From NCBI RefSeq assembly GCF_029867415.1, contig NW_026705392.1:1-64000 (forward strand): a stretch of 64,000 nt of DNA, given 5' to 3'. Source of the stretch: Vicia villosa. Taxonomy: Eukaryota > Streptophyta > Magnoliopsida > Fabales > Fabaceae. How positions within the stretch are numbered: the stretch's first letter is position 1; each line of letters opens with the position of its first letter. The notes under the pieces were generated by a model, which saw nothing but the letters and a program-made list of their open reading frames with translations, had not been told where the DNA came from and did no database searches. The translations under genes were made by a program, and so were the position numbers. Below, one piece after another: positions 32,298 through 43,170 of this stretch.

Positions 32298-33688
32298 TCT
32301 TTTGGTCTTTGTTGTTTCCCTTCCTTGTTGCATCTGTTTTCCTGCATTCCTGTCTTGTAAACTTTTTTGATTATCAATGAAAAGTTTCCTTTTGTTTTAC
32401 ATTCCAGTGTTTCTATTTGTCTTTTGCATCTGAATCTTTTGAAATATTCTTTTTGATGTTATGACAAAAAGGGGGAGAAGATAAATGATAAATGATTTGA
32501 TTAAATCTATCAGTTGCTGGGTAAAGGCTCCCACACATTCACTAACAAGAACTGCAAGTTCTATATGGTTTAAGTGTTTTGCAGGTACAGAGAAGTGAAG
32601 TGAATCTTCAGAAGCAAACACTAGAAGCAAAACCATAAGAAGCGTTATTCTGTAAAAGGAATAAGCTCTTGGAAACTGAAGCAAGCTGAGTGCTGTCAAG
32701 CTTCAGAGATCAGAAGCAAGAAAGAAGAATGAATCAGAAGCACTGATAATAGAATTTGAATATCATTGTCTATCCTGTTCTGACAAAATTCTATTTGCTC
32801 TGATACATATAATGTTATGGCTCTGATACATTATTTGCTCTGACACATTATTTCAGCCTATATGGCTCTGATACATATAATGTGTTCAAACATACATTTT
32901 ATGTTCTAACTCGTTCATGCTGACTTTTGTCGTTTAGTTTTTGTTCTGTAACATTTCAGGATGTAGAGATGCTCTGATGATGCTCTGGTACATTCAACAA
33001 TGTTCTGATACAAATCTAGCATGAAGTGATGTTGGTAGACATTCAAAGTTCTGAAGCTATCCGAGGGAAGCAGAAATCAGAAGATGTGAATGTTCTAAAA
33101 GATCCAGAAAACTCAAGTTCTGAAGCTGTCCTGAATGGAAGCAGAAATCAGAAGCTGTGAATGTTCTGAAGATCAAAGAAATTCAAGTTCTGAAGCTGTC
33201 CTGAATGGAAGCAGAAGTCAGAAGCTGTGAATGTTCTGAAGATCAAAGAAATTCAAGTTCTGAAGCTATCCACGATGGAAGCAGGAATCAGAAGCTGTGA
33301 ATGTTCTGAAGATCAAAGAAATTCAAGTTCTGAAGCTGTCCACGATGGAAGCAGGAATCAGAAGCTGTGAGTGTTCTAAGGATCTAAAGAAATTCAAGTT
33401 CTGAAGCTGTCCAATGGAAGCAGAAGTCAGAAGCTATGAATTCTCTGAAGGCAGAAGCTTATATGATCGTCTCTACCGAAATAATCAGGGAAGTCTTTTA
33501 TTAAAGTTCTTCGAGTATTTATTTCAGGGGGAGATTATTTATCTCAGGGGGAGATTGTTAATCTCAGGGGGAGACATATTCATATGCTTATGCTATAGCT
33601 GTGTAATTTGTCTTTTGCCGTCTACTCTTTCTGATCGCAAATTCATATCATTTATATATGTTTTTGTCATCATCAAAAAGGGGGAGAT
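32298..33688 (+). other. Sirevirus 3' UTR with PPT series, copy 1
   Basis: AAAAAGGGGGAGAAG at 32466-32480, then TCTGATACAT-rich sequence and six units of about 70 bp starting GTTCTGAAGCT (33048-33440). Three AGGGGGAGA tracts follow (33525-33573), and the final PPT AAAAAGGGGGAGAT is at 33675-33688. Repeated PPT-like tracts are a known Sirevirus trait. Copy 2 is 7,908 bp further on. Confidence 0.85.
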
Positions 33689-34891
33689 TGTTAGAACAAG
33701 ATTTGTTCTTATCAATTATCTTAGTTTTGATGATAACAATAATATGAATTTTGCTTAAGATAATATGGTACTCTAATCCAATGCAATTTCCCTTTCAGGA
33801 AATATATAAAGAGTACGCATAATTCAGCGCTCAGAAGTTGTGTCTCAAATGGTTCAGCATGCAACATCAGAACATGATCTGGCAAGACATCAGAAGATGG
33901 TCGAAGCAGAATCAGAACATGGGTCTATGAAAGCATCAGAAGAACATGAGATCAGAAGCACTGAAGATCAGAAGATGGTATCACGAAACAGAAGCACTTC
34001 AAGGTCAGAAGATCAGAAGATGCTATGCACCAAGCTGTTTGACTCTGATGATATTCAAACGTCGTATTCACAAACATCAGATCAGAAGGAAGTACAGGTG
34101 GCAGACTACGCTGACTGACAAAAGGAACGTTAAAGCTACTAAAGGCAACGTCAGTAGACACAGCGTGAACAAGGCTCGAGGTAGTTGACAAAAGCGTATA
34201 ACATTAAATGCAATGCTGTACGGAACACGCAAAGCATTAAATGCACTCAACGGTCATCTTCTCAACGCCTATAAATATGAAGTTCTGATGAGAAGCAAGG
34301 TTAACGATTCTGCTCCAAAACAACTCAAATTAACTTGCTGAAACGCTATTCAATCAAAGCTCAGAATCTTCATCAACTCACTACATTGCTGTTGTAATAT
34401 TTTAGTGAGATTAAGCTTAAACGTTAAGAGAAATATCACAGTTGTGATTACCGCTTTTAAGAAGCATTTGTAAACTCTTAGAATTGATTACATTAAGTTG
34501 TAAGGAACTAGAGTGATCGTGTTGATCAGTATACTCTAGGAAGTCTTAGGAGTGAACTAAGCAGTTTGTAACTAGAGTGATCGTGTTGATCAGTAGACTC
34601 TAGAGAAAGTCTTAGAGGGTATCTAAGCAGTTGTTCCTGGAGTGATCAGTGTGTGATCAGAAGACTCTGGAAGACTTAGTTGCGGACTAAGTGGAAAACC
34701 ATTGTAATCCGTGCGATTAGTGGATTAAATCCTCAGTTGAGGTAAATCATCTCTGCGGGGGTGGACTGGAGTAGCTTCGTTAACAGCGAACCAGGATAAA
34801 AATAATTGTGCAATTTATTTTTATCGTCCAAGATTTAAAGTCACACTTATTCAATCCCCCCCCCCCTTTCTAAGTGTTTTTCTATCCTTCA
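33689..34891 (+). repeat. Sirevirus LTR 2 (shared middle LTR)
   Basis: A 1,203-bp LTR that serves as 3' LTR of copy 1 and 5' LTR of copy 2. It is preceded by a PPT and followed by a PBS, with no target duplication. TATAAATA at 34270. Confidence 0.94.
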
Positions 34892-34977
34892 ATTGGCATC
34901 AGAGCGCCGGTTCTAAGGTGCAAGCACTTAACCGTGTTTAGAAAAGATTCAGGAAGAGAAAAACGCTTCAGTAAAAG

Positions 34978-36897
34978 ATGGTTGATGAAAGTGAAAAGAC
35001 TACACCTACACCTGCATCTACATCTGGCTCTGCTGAGCAATACAACGGTAACAATGGTTATACTAGACCGCCGGTATTTGATGGTGAAAACTTTGAATAC
35101 TGGAAAGATAAACTAGAAAGTTACTTTCTGGGTCTAGATGGTGATCTATGGGATCTTCTGATGGATGGTTACAAACATCCAGTAAATGCCAGTGGCGCAA
35201 AGCTGTCAAGGCAAGAAATGAATGATGATCAAAAGAAGCTTTTCAGGAATCATCATAAATGCAGAACTGTTTTGCTGAATGCTATCTCTCATGCTGAGTA
35301 TGAGAAGATATCTAACAGGGAAACGGCCTATGATATATATGAGTCCTTGAAAATGACTCATGAGGGAAATGCTCAAGTCAAGGAGACTAAAGCTCTAGCC
35401 TTAATCCAGAAGTATGAAGCCTTCAAGATGGAGGATGATGAAGACATTGAAAAGATGTTTTCGAGATTTCAAACTCTGACTGCTGGATTGAGAGTTCTTG
35501 ACAAAGGATACACCAAGGCTGATCATGTAAAGAAGATCATCAGAAGCTTACCCAGAAGATGGGGTCCTATGGTGACTGCATTCAAGATTGCAAAGAATCT
35601 GAATGAAGTTTCTCTGGAAGAGCTTATCAGCGCCTTGAGAAGTCATGAAATAGAGCTGGACGCAAATGAGCCTCAAAAGAAAGGTAAGTCTATTGCATTA
35701 AAATCAAATATCAAGAAATGCACTAACGCTTTTCAGGCCAAAGAAGAAGATCCTGAAGAATCAGAATCTGAAGAAGAAGATGAACTGTCCATGATTTCCA
35801 GAAGGCTAAATCAACTCTGGAAGACCAAGCAAAGGAAGTTCAGAGGCTTCAGAAGTTCAAGGAAATTTGAACGTGGAGAATCTTCTGATGAAAGAAGATT
35901 TGACAAGAAGAAGGTCATGTGCTATGAATGCAATGAGCCTGGACACTACAAGAATGAATGTCCAAATCTTCAGAAGGAAAGTCCCAAGAAAAAATTTCAT
36001 AAGAAGAAAGGTCTTATGGCAACCTGGGATGAGTCAGAAGATGATTCAGAAGATGAGCAGGCCAACTGTGCGCTGATGGCGACAGAAGATGACGGATCAG
36101 AATCTACATCAGAATCAGATTCTGAAGAGGTATTTTCTGAACTTACTAGAGATGAGTTAGTTTCCGGATTAACTGAACTTCTGGAATCCAAGTCTCAGAT
36201 TTGTATTAAATACAAAAAGCTGAAAAAGCTATTTGAATTTGAAACAAAGAGGCTTGAATTGGAAAATTCTGAATTAAAAGAAAAACTTTTAAAATTATCC
36301 AATAATGTTGGATCTCCTTCTGATTCAGAAAAATCCACTCCCAGTCTAAACCATATTCTGAAAGAATATGATTTAAGTTTCAGGAAGTTCTTATCTAGAA
36401 GTATTGGCAGAAGTCAGCTAGCTTCTATGATATATGCTGTGTCTGGAAACAAAAGAGTCGGCATTGGTTTTGAGGGTGAAATCCCATACAAACTTGAACC
36501 TGTTGATGAGATGAAAATCACATACAAGCCATTGTATGATCAGTTCAAGTATGGCCACTCACATGATATTAGGCACACTTCACATGCTCAAAGTTTTCAC
36601 ATTACACACACTAAGAAGCATGTGGCACAACCTAGGAAATATCATGAAACTCACATTAAGAATTATCATGCTGTTCCTCCTATTGCTTACAATGTTAAAT
36701 CCAAGTTCAATCAGAACTTGAGAAAATCTAACAAGAAAGGACCCAAAAAGATGTGGGTACCTAAGGATAAGATTATTCCTATTGCAGATATCCTTGGCTG
36801 CAAGAAGGACAAAGCACAACATGTCATGGTACCTGGACTCTGGATGCTCGCGACACATGACAGGAAGAAGGTCTATGTTCCAAGACCTGGTGCTTAA
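34978..36897 (+). CDS. Sirevirus gag, copy 2
   Basis: 639 codons, identical to copy 1 except one Val-to-Ala change (base 36437). Same zinc knuckle and the same overlap with the +1 pol frame. Confidence 0.93.
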   Translation: MVDESEKTTPTPASTSGSAEQYNGNNGYTRPPVFDGENFEYWKDKLESYFLGLDGDLWDLLMDGYKHPVNASGAKLSRQEMNDDQKKLFRNHHKCRTVLLNAISHAEYEKISNRETAYDIYESLKMTHEGNAQVKETKALALIQKYEAFKMEDDEDIEKMFSRFQTLTAGLRVLDKGYTKADHVKKIIRSLPRRWGPMVTAFKIAKNLNEVSLEELISALRSHEIELDANEPQKKGKSIALKSNIKKCTNAFQAKEEDPEESESEEEDELSMISRRLNQLWKTKQRKFRGFRSSRKFERGESSDERRFDKKKVMCYECNEPGHYKNECPNLQKESPKKKFHKKKGLMATWDESEDDSEDEQANCALMATEDDGSESTSESDSEEVFSELTRDELVSGLTELLESKSQICIKYKKLKKLFEFETKRLELENSELKEKLLKLSNNVGSPSDSEKSTPSLNHILKEYDLSFRKFLSRSIGRSQLASMIYAVSGNKRVGIGFEGEIPYKLEPVDEMKITYKPLYDQFKYGHSHDIRHTSHAQSFHITHTKKHVAQPRKYHETHIKNYHAVPPIAYNVKSKFNQNLRKSNKKGPKKMWVPKDKIIPIADILGCKKDKAQHVMVPGLWMLATHDRKKVYVPRPGA

Positions 36898-38527
36898 GGC
36901 TGGAGGAGAAGTCAAGTTCGGAGGAGATCAGAAGGGCAAGATAATTGGCTCTGGAACTATAAAGTCTGGTAACTCTCCTTCCATTTCTAATGTACTTCTT
37001 GTAGAAGGTTTAACTCATAACCTCTTATCTATCAGTCAATTAAGTGACAATGGTTATGATATAATCTTTAATCAAGAGTCTTGCAAGGCTGTAAATCAGA
37101 AGGATGGCTCAATCCTATTTACAGGCAAGAGGAAGAACAACATTTATAAGACAGATCTGCAAGATCTTATGAGTCAGAAGGTGACTTGTCTTATGTCTGT
37201 TTCTGACGAGCAGTGGGTCTGGCACAGGAGATTAGGTCATGCTAGTTTGAGAAAGATCTCTCAGATTAACAAACTAAATCTTGTCAGAGGACTCCCTAAT
37301 CTGAAATTCCAATCAGATGCTCTTTGTGAAGCATGTCAGAAGGGCAAGTTCTCCAAACCTGCATTCAAGTCTAAGAATGTTGTTTCTACCTCAAGGCCTT
37401 TAGAACTCTTGCACATTGATCTGTTTGGACCAGTCAAAACAGCATCTGTCAGAGGAAAGAAATATGGATTAGTCATCGTAGATGATTATAGTCGCTGGAC
37501 TTGGGTAAAATTCTTGAAACACAAGGATGAGACTCATTCAGTGTTCTTTGATTTCTGCATTCAGATTCAATCTGAAAAAGAGTGTAAAATCATAAAGGTC
37601 AGAAGTGATCATGGTGGTGAATTTGAGAACAGATCCTTTGAAGAGTTCTTCAAAGAAAATGGTATTGCCCATGATTTCTCTTGTCCTAGAACTCCACAGC
37701 AAAATGGGGTTGTAGAACGAAAGAATAGGACTCTGCAAGAAATGGCCAGAACCATGATCAATGAAACCAATATGGCTAAGCATTTCTGGGCAGAAGCAAT
37801 AAACACTGCATGTTATATTCAGAATAGAATCTCTATCAGACCTATTCTAAATAAGACTCCCTATGAATTGTGGAAGAATAGAAAGCCCAACATTTCATAT
37901 TTCCATCCTTTTGGATGTGTATGTTTTATTCTGAACACTAAAGATCATCTTGGTAAGTTTGATTCCAAAGCACAAAAATGTTTCCTTCTTGGATATTCTG
38001 AACGCTCAAAAGGCTACAGAGTATACAATACTGAAACATTGGTTGTAGAAGAATCAATCAATATCAGGTTTGATGATAAGCTTGGTTCTGAAAAACCAAA
38101 GCAGTTTGATAATTTTGCAGATTGTGATATTGACATATCAGAAGTTGATGAGCCAAGAAGCAACGCATCAGAAGCAGAACCTCTCAGAAGCAAAGAATCG
38201 GAAGATCAAGTATCAGCTTCTCTGGAGGATCTAAGCATTTCTGAAGAGCCATCTGTCAGAAGATCATCCAGACTCATCTCTGGTCATTCAGAAGATGTCA
38301 TTCTTGGAAAGAAGGATGATCCAATCAGAACAAGAGCATTCCTTAAGAACAATGCAGACTGTCAATTAGGTCTTGTATCTTTGATCGAGCCAACTTCTGT
38401 TGATCATGCTCTAGAAGATCCAGACTGGATAATTGCTATGCAAGAAGAACTAAATCAGTTTACAAGGAATGATGTTTGGGATCTTGTTCCTAGACCAGAT
38501 GGATTCAATATAATCGGGACAAAATAA
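36782..38527 (+). CDS. Sirevirus protease-integrase, RT lost, copy 2
   Basis: 581 codons, differing from copy 1 at two residues: Gly instead of Glu after GKKY in integrase, and Ser instead of Leu in SGHSED. Gly at the first position is the usual residue in copia integrases, so copy 1 carries the newer change. The truncation point at IIGTK is the same. Confidence 0.92.
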   Translation: MQISLAARRTKHNMSWYLDSGCSRHMTGRRSMFQDLVLKAGGEVKFGGDQKGKIIGSGTIKSGNSPSISNVLLVEGLTHNLLSISQLSDNGYDIIFNQESCKAVNQKDGSILFTGKRKNNIYKTDLQDLMSQKVTCLMSVSDEQWVWHRRLGHASLRKISQINKLNLVRGLPNLKFQSDALCEACQKGKFSKPAFKSKNVVSTSRPLELLHIDLFGPVKTASVRGKKYGLVIVDDYSRWTWVKFLKHKDETHSVFFDFCIQIQSEKECKIIKVRSDHGGEFENRSFEEFFKENGIAHDFSCPRTPQQNGVVERKNRTLQEMARTMINETNMAKHFWAEAINTACYIQNRISIRPILNKTPYELWKNRKPNISYFHPFGCVCFILNTKDHLGKFDSKAQKCFLLGYSERSKGYRVYNTETLVVEESINIRFDDKLGSEKPKQFDNFADCDIDISEVDEPRSNASEAEPLRSKESEDQVSASLEDLSISEEPSVRRSSRLISGHSEDVILGKKDDPIRTRAFLKNNADCQLGLVSLIEPTSVDHALEDPDWIIAMQEELNQFTRNDVWDLVPRPDGFNIIGTK

Positions 38528-39005
38528 ATCTTCAGAAACAAGCCCAAAATGAGAAGATAAGATACTCTTATATATGAGTATCTTCTGAAATGAAATTTTT
38601 TTTATAAGAAGTTCTGGTTGAAATCAATTAGAAATTGTGATTCAGTTATTACTAACGTTTTATTGTCTAAGTTGATTCAGAATCTCTTTAAAAGCAAGAC
38701 AGCTATAACTGGCTATCCAAATGGTAAACACGTGTTCACTATTTCTGGACAAGCGTGTGTGCAGTTGAGGGGACGTCTACTTAGGTAACTGTGCAAATCA
38801 CATCTTTTGTCATTATTATCTCTCCTCAAGTCACGTAACATTAAATGCTTTTCATCATTTACTCTCTTTCAGTTTTCTTTTTATACTCTTCAAACGTTTC
38901 TTTTCCCTCTCATATTTCTCTCTCTCTGCATTCGGTTTCTTTTTCGTCTCTCTCTCTCTTTTCATATCATAAACCCTAGCAGTTTCCAATATCTGAAAAT
39001 TCATC

Positions 39006-40205
39006 ATGAATCCATCGTCAAGCTCTGGGAATCAAGACAATGATAGGAAACAAAAGAGAAAGGCATCTGCTGAACCAGAAACCAAACCTAAAAGATTTAG
39101 GATCTCCTATGACCCTCTCAAAGTGTATCAACCCCTTGACGGTTCCCCTCAATCAACCTCCTCTTCAAAGACCTCCACCACCTCTTCCTCCTCATTCATC
39201 CTCTCAGAACCACCTTCTTCACCATCTGATATCTCCTCTCCTTCAACCCTTCCATCCGATATTTCTTCACCTCTCTCACACCCTTTTCCCACCAGAACAC
39301 CTAATCCCTATAGTGTTGTTCGTCCAGACTTCAGATTCACCATAATCCCTCCAACCCCTTCTACTCAATCCTCTCTGGAGCGTTTACATTCTGATGTAAA
39401 CGGCTGGTTGGAGATCCTGGGTGCTGCCTACCTTAACCATCTGGATATGTATGCTATGAGCAACCTCTGGGATACCTTTCTTCAGGACTTTCTGGTGAAG
39501 GCTACTGACACTAAGAGAAGGATCTTGTCTGAAGCTCCTGGTCCTCGTGGTCGTCAGTTGGAAGTGGGTGAAAGCAGCCACCACTGTCTCATCAGGAACA
39601 GAAGCGTTCTTGAAGAGAAGATACCTGCAGATGAGTTGGAAGAAGAAAATCTCTGCAGAGATATCGTGGTGTGGAAACCCCGGTCTTCTGTGCTCTGGTT
39701 TCCTGTGCTGACTGGAGATTTTCAGTGGCTGTTCAACTGGTTCAGAATGAACCCTTCTGAAAAAGCACCTCTCATGGTCTTTCCAGTAGTGGTTTATCGT
39801 GCTGAAGTTGCTGGTCCTACTCCTCCAACAAACCTAGCAGCTATTCTTCAAGCATTGGAAGATGGAACTTCTGAGCTGCCTGAACCAGAATATGCCAAGG
39901 CTCCTTCTGAGTCAGACTCAGATGAGGAAATGGAATATGCACAAGCTGAAGATCTTCCAGAAGATCACCCTGCTGAGATTGCTGTCCCTCTGGGCAGTAA
40001 TACTGGTGCTTCTTCTTCTGGTGAAACCTCAGCTCTGATGGAGACCTTGGAAACTCTTCATCAGAATCAAGCTATGCTGGCTTCTCGTTTGGACGCGCAA
40101 GAAGCAGCCAATGCTGAGTTTCGTTCCTTCATGACAAGGCAAGCTACAAGCACTGACGGGATTCATGATGTTCTGGCGCGGATTTTGCGTAGGCTAGGAT
40201 CTTAG
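39006..40205 (+). CDS. Sirevirus third ORF, copy 2
   Basis: 399 codons, identical to copy 1 except Val-to-Phe within the basic N-terminal stretch, plus one silent change beside it (39096, 39104). Same position and flanks. Confidence 0.75.
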   Translation: MNPSSSSGNQDNDRKQKRKASAEPETKPKRFRISYDPLKVYQPLDGSPQSTSSSKTSTTSSSSFILSEPPSSPSDISSPSTLPSDISSPLSHPFPTRTPNPYSVVRPDFRFTIIPPTPSTQSSLERLHSDVNGWLEILGAAYLNHLDMYAMSNLWDTFLQDFLVKATDTKRRILSEAPGPRGRQLEVGESSHHCLIRNRSVLEEKIPADELEEENLCRDIVVWKPRSSVLWFPVLTGDFQWLFNWFRMNPSEKAPLMVFPVVVYRAEVAGPTPPTNLAAILQALEDGTSELPEPEYAKAPSESDSDEEMEYAQAEDLPEDHPAEIAVPLGSNTGASSSGETSALMETLETLHQNQAMLASRLDAQEAANAEFRSFMTRQATSTDGIHDVLARILRRLGS

Positions 40206-41596
40206 TCTTTTGGTCTTTGTTGTTTCCCTTCCTTGTTGCATCTGTTTTCCTGCATTCCTGTCTTGTAAACTTTTTTGATTATCAATGAAAAGTTTCCTTT
40301 TGTTTTACATTCCAGTGTTTCTATTTGTCTTTTGCATCTGAATCTTTTGAAATATTCTTTTTGATGTTATGACAAAAAGGGGGAGAAGATAAATGATAAA
40401 TGATTTGATTAAATCTATCAGTTGCTGGGTAAAGGCTCCCACACATTCACTAACAAGAACTGCAAGTTCTATATGGTTTAAGTGTTTTGCAGGTACAGAG
40501 AAGTGAAGTGAATCTTCAGAAGCAAACACTAGAAGCAAAACCATAAGAAGCGTTATTCTGTAAAAGGAATAAGCTCTTGGAAACTGAAGCAAGCTGAGTG
40601 CTGTCAAGCTTCAGAGATCAGAAGCAAGAAAGAAGAATGAATCAGAAGCACTGATAATAGAATTTGAATATCATTGTCTATCCTGTTCTGACAAAATTCT
40701 ATTTGCTCTGATACATATAATGTTATGGCTCTGATACATTATTTGCTCTGACACATTATTTCAGCCTATATGGCTCTGATACATATAATGTGTTCAAACA
40801 TACATTTTATGTTCTAACTCGTTCATGCTGACTTTTGTCGTTTAGTTTTTGTTCTGTAACATTTCAGGATGTAGAGATGCTCTGATGATGCTCTGGTACA
40901 TTCAACAATGTTCTGATACAAATCTAGCATGAAGTGATGTTGGTAGACATTCAAAGTTCTGAAGCTATCCGAGGGAAGCAGAAATCAGAAGATGTGAATG
41001 TTCTAAAAGATCCAGAAAACTCAAGTTCTGAAGCTGTCCTGAATGGAAGCAGAAATCAGAAGCTGTGAATGTTCTGAAGATCAAAGAAATTCAAGTTCTG
41101 AAGCTGTCCTGAATGGAAGCAGAAGTCAGAAGCTGTGAATGTTCTGAAGATCAAAGAAATTCAAGTTCTGAAGCTATCCACGATGGAAGCAGGAATCAGA
41201 AGCTGTGAATGTTCTGAAGATCAAAGAAATTCAAGTTCTGAAGCTGTCCACGATGGAAGCAGGAATCAGAAGCTGTGAGTGTTCTAAGGATCTAAAGAAA
41301 TTCAAGTTCTGAAGCTGTCCAATGGAAGCAGAAGTCAGAAGCTATGAATTCTCTGAAGGCAGAAGCTTATATGATCGTCTCTACCGAAATAATCAGGGAA
41401 GTCTTTTATTAAAGTTCTTCGAGTATTTATTTCAGGGGGAGATTATTTATCTCAGGGGGAGATTGTTAATCTCAGGGGGAGACATATTCATATGCTTATG
41501 CTATAGCTGTGTAATTTGTCTTTTGCCGTCTACTCTTTCTGATCGCAAATTCATATCATTTATATATGTTTTTGTCATCATCAAAAAGGGGGAGAT
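40206..41596 (+). other. Sirevirus 3' UTR with PPT series, copy 2
   Basis: Same content as 32298-33688. The six 70-bp units lie at 40956-41348, AGGGGGAGA tracts at 41433-41481, and the final PPT at 41583-41596. Confidence 0.85.
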
Positions 41597-42798
41597 TGTT
41601 AGAACAAGATTTGTTCTTATCAATTATCTTAGTTTTGATGATAACAATAATATGAATTTTGCTTAAGATAATATGGTACTCTAATCCAATGCAATTTCCC
41701 TTTCAGGAAATATATAAAGAGTACGCATAATTCAGCGCTCAGAAGTTGTGTCTCAAATGGTTCAGCATGCAACATCAGAACATGATCTGGCAAGACATCA
41801 GAAGATGGTCGAAGCAGAATCAGAACATGGGTCTATGAAAGCATCAGAAGAACATGAGATCAGAAGCACTGAAGATCAGAAGATGGTATCACGAAACAGA
41901 AGCACTTCAAGGTCAGAAGATCAGAAGATGCTATGCACCAAGCTGTTTGACTCTGATGATATTCAAACGTCGTATTCACAAACATCAGATCAGAAGGAAG
42001 TACAGGTGGCAGACTACGCTGACTGACAAAAGGAACGTTAAAGCTACTAAAGGCAACGTCAGTAGACACAGCGTGAACAAGGCTCGAGGTAGTTGACAAA
42101 AGCGTATAACATTAAATGCAATGCTGTACGGAACACGCAAAGCATTAAATGCACTCAACGGTCATCTTCTCAACGTCTATAAATATGAAGTTCTGATGAG
42201 AAGCAAGGTTAACGATTCTGCTCCAAAACAACTCAAATTAACTTGCTGAAACGCTATTCAATCAAAGCTCAGAATCTTCATCAACTCACTACATTGCTGT
42301 TGTAATATTTTAGTGAGATTAAGCTTAAACGTTAAGAGAAATATCACAGTTGTGATTACCGCTTTTAAGAAGCATTTGTAAACTCTTAGAATTGATTACA
42401 TTAAGTTGTAAGGAACTAGAGTGATCGTGTTGATCAGTATACTCTAGGAAGTCTTAGGAGTGAACTAAGCAGTTTGTAACTAGAGTGATCGTGTTGATCA
42501 GTAGACTCTAGAGAAAGTCTTAGAGGGTATCTAAGCAGTTGTTCCTGGAGTGATCAGTGTGTGATCAGAAGACTCTGGAAGACTTAGTTGCGGACTAAGT
42601 GGAAAACCATTGTAATCCGTGCGATTAGTGGATTAAATCCTCAGTTGAGGTAAATCATCTCTGCGGGGGTGGACTGGAGTAGCTTCGTTAACAGCGAACC
42701 AGGATAAAAATAATTGTGCAATTTATTTTTATCGTCCAAGATTTAAAGTCACACTTATTCAATCCCCCCCCCCTTTCTAAGTGTTTTTCTATCCTTCA
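41597..42798 (+). repeat. Sirevirus LTR 3
   Basis: A 1,202-bp LTR, one C shorter in the poly-C run near its end than LTR 1 and 2, and with one C-to-T change just before the TATA box (42178-42185). GGATC follows at 42799. Confidence 0.94.
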
Positions 42799-42803
42799 GG
42801 ATC

Positions 42804-43170
42804 CTTCGACAAGAACGACCCAGCGGTAGGTACCGGTCTTGTCGGAGCTCCCGCGTGTGGTGATGTTATGAAGCTCCAAATTAAGGTTGATGAGGTCGCC
42901 GGAAAAATCATCGATGCTCGCTTTAAAACCTTTGGATGCGGATCCACCACCGCTTCTTCATTCGTTTTGTATTTAGGGTTTAGGTTTGTTCCTATTGTGG
43001 TGTTTTTTTAATCTAATTTTCCGTTCTTCCTTCTGGATTTTGATGGTTGCGACTAATGATATTGTAAATTATTATTGATTATTATGATTCTAATTCTTAG
43101 TTTCTTAGTTTGCAGCTACTGAATGGGTTAAGGGAAAGCAAATGGAAGAGGTTTAGACCATTAAGAACAC
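42804..43170 (+). pseudogene. ISU1: ISU1 fragment, right part of exon 1 and exon 2
   Basis: Continues the ISU1 frame after the duplicated GGATC: FDKNDPAVGTGLVGAPACGD, then VDEVAGKIIDARFKTFGCGS, with the first two cluster-binding Cys (PACGD, FGCGS). Exon 1 ends near 42968 at a degraded donor. Exon 2 (about 43116-43170) reads ATEWVKGKQMEEV, then an in-frame TAG (43154-43156) where the family has Leu, then TIKNT and a GTAAGT donor. The exon with the third Cys (LHCS) is absent. It was a dead fragment regardless of the Sirevirus. Confidence 0.88.

Larger units (their letters stand above)
25781..42798 (+). mobile_element. Tandem Sirevirus-like Ty1/copia element, three LTRs and two internals
   Basis: LTR 25781-26983, internal 26984-33688, LTR 33689-34891, internal 34892-41596, LTR 41597-42798. 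The repeat period is exactly 7,908 bp and only the outer edges carry the GGATC duplication. Each internal has gag, protease-integrase and a third ORF, but RT and RNase H are missing in both. Sirevirus assignment rests on the long gag, the third ORF, and several AGGGGGAGA tracts ahead of the 3' LTR. At least five single-base differences separate the internals (28529, 29559, 30381, 31188, 31196 against +7,908). Confidence 0.93.

Noticed and set aside
25641..43170. Functional ISU1 gene with a very large intron
   Set aside because: The insertion is in the coding sequence with its target duplication, there is a TAG in exon 2, and the exon with the third cluster Cys is absent.
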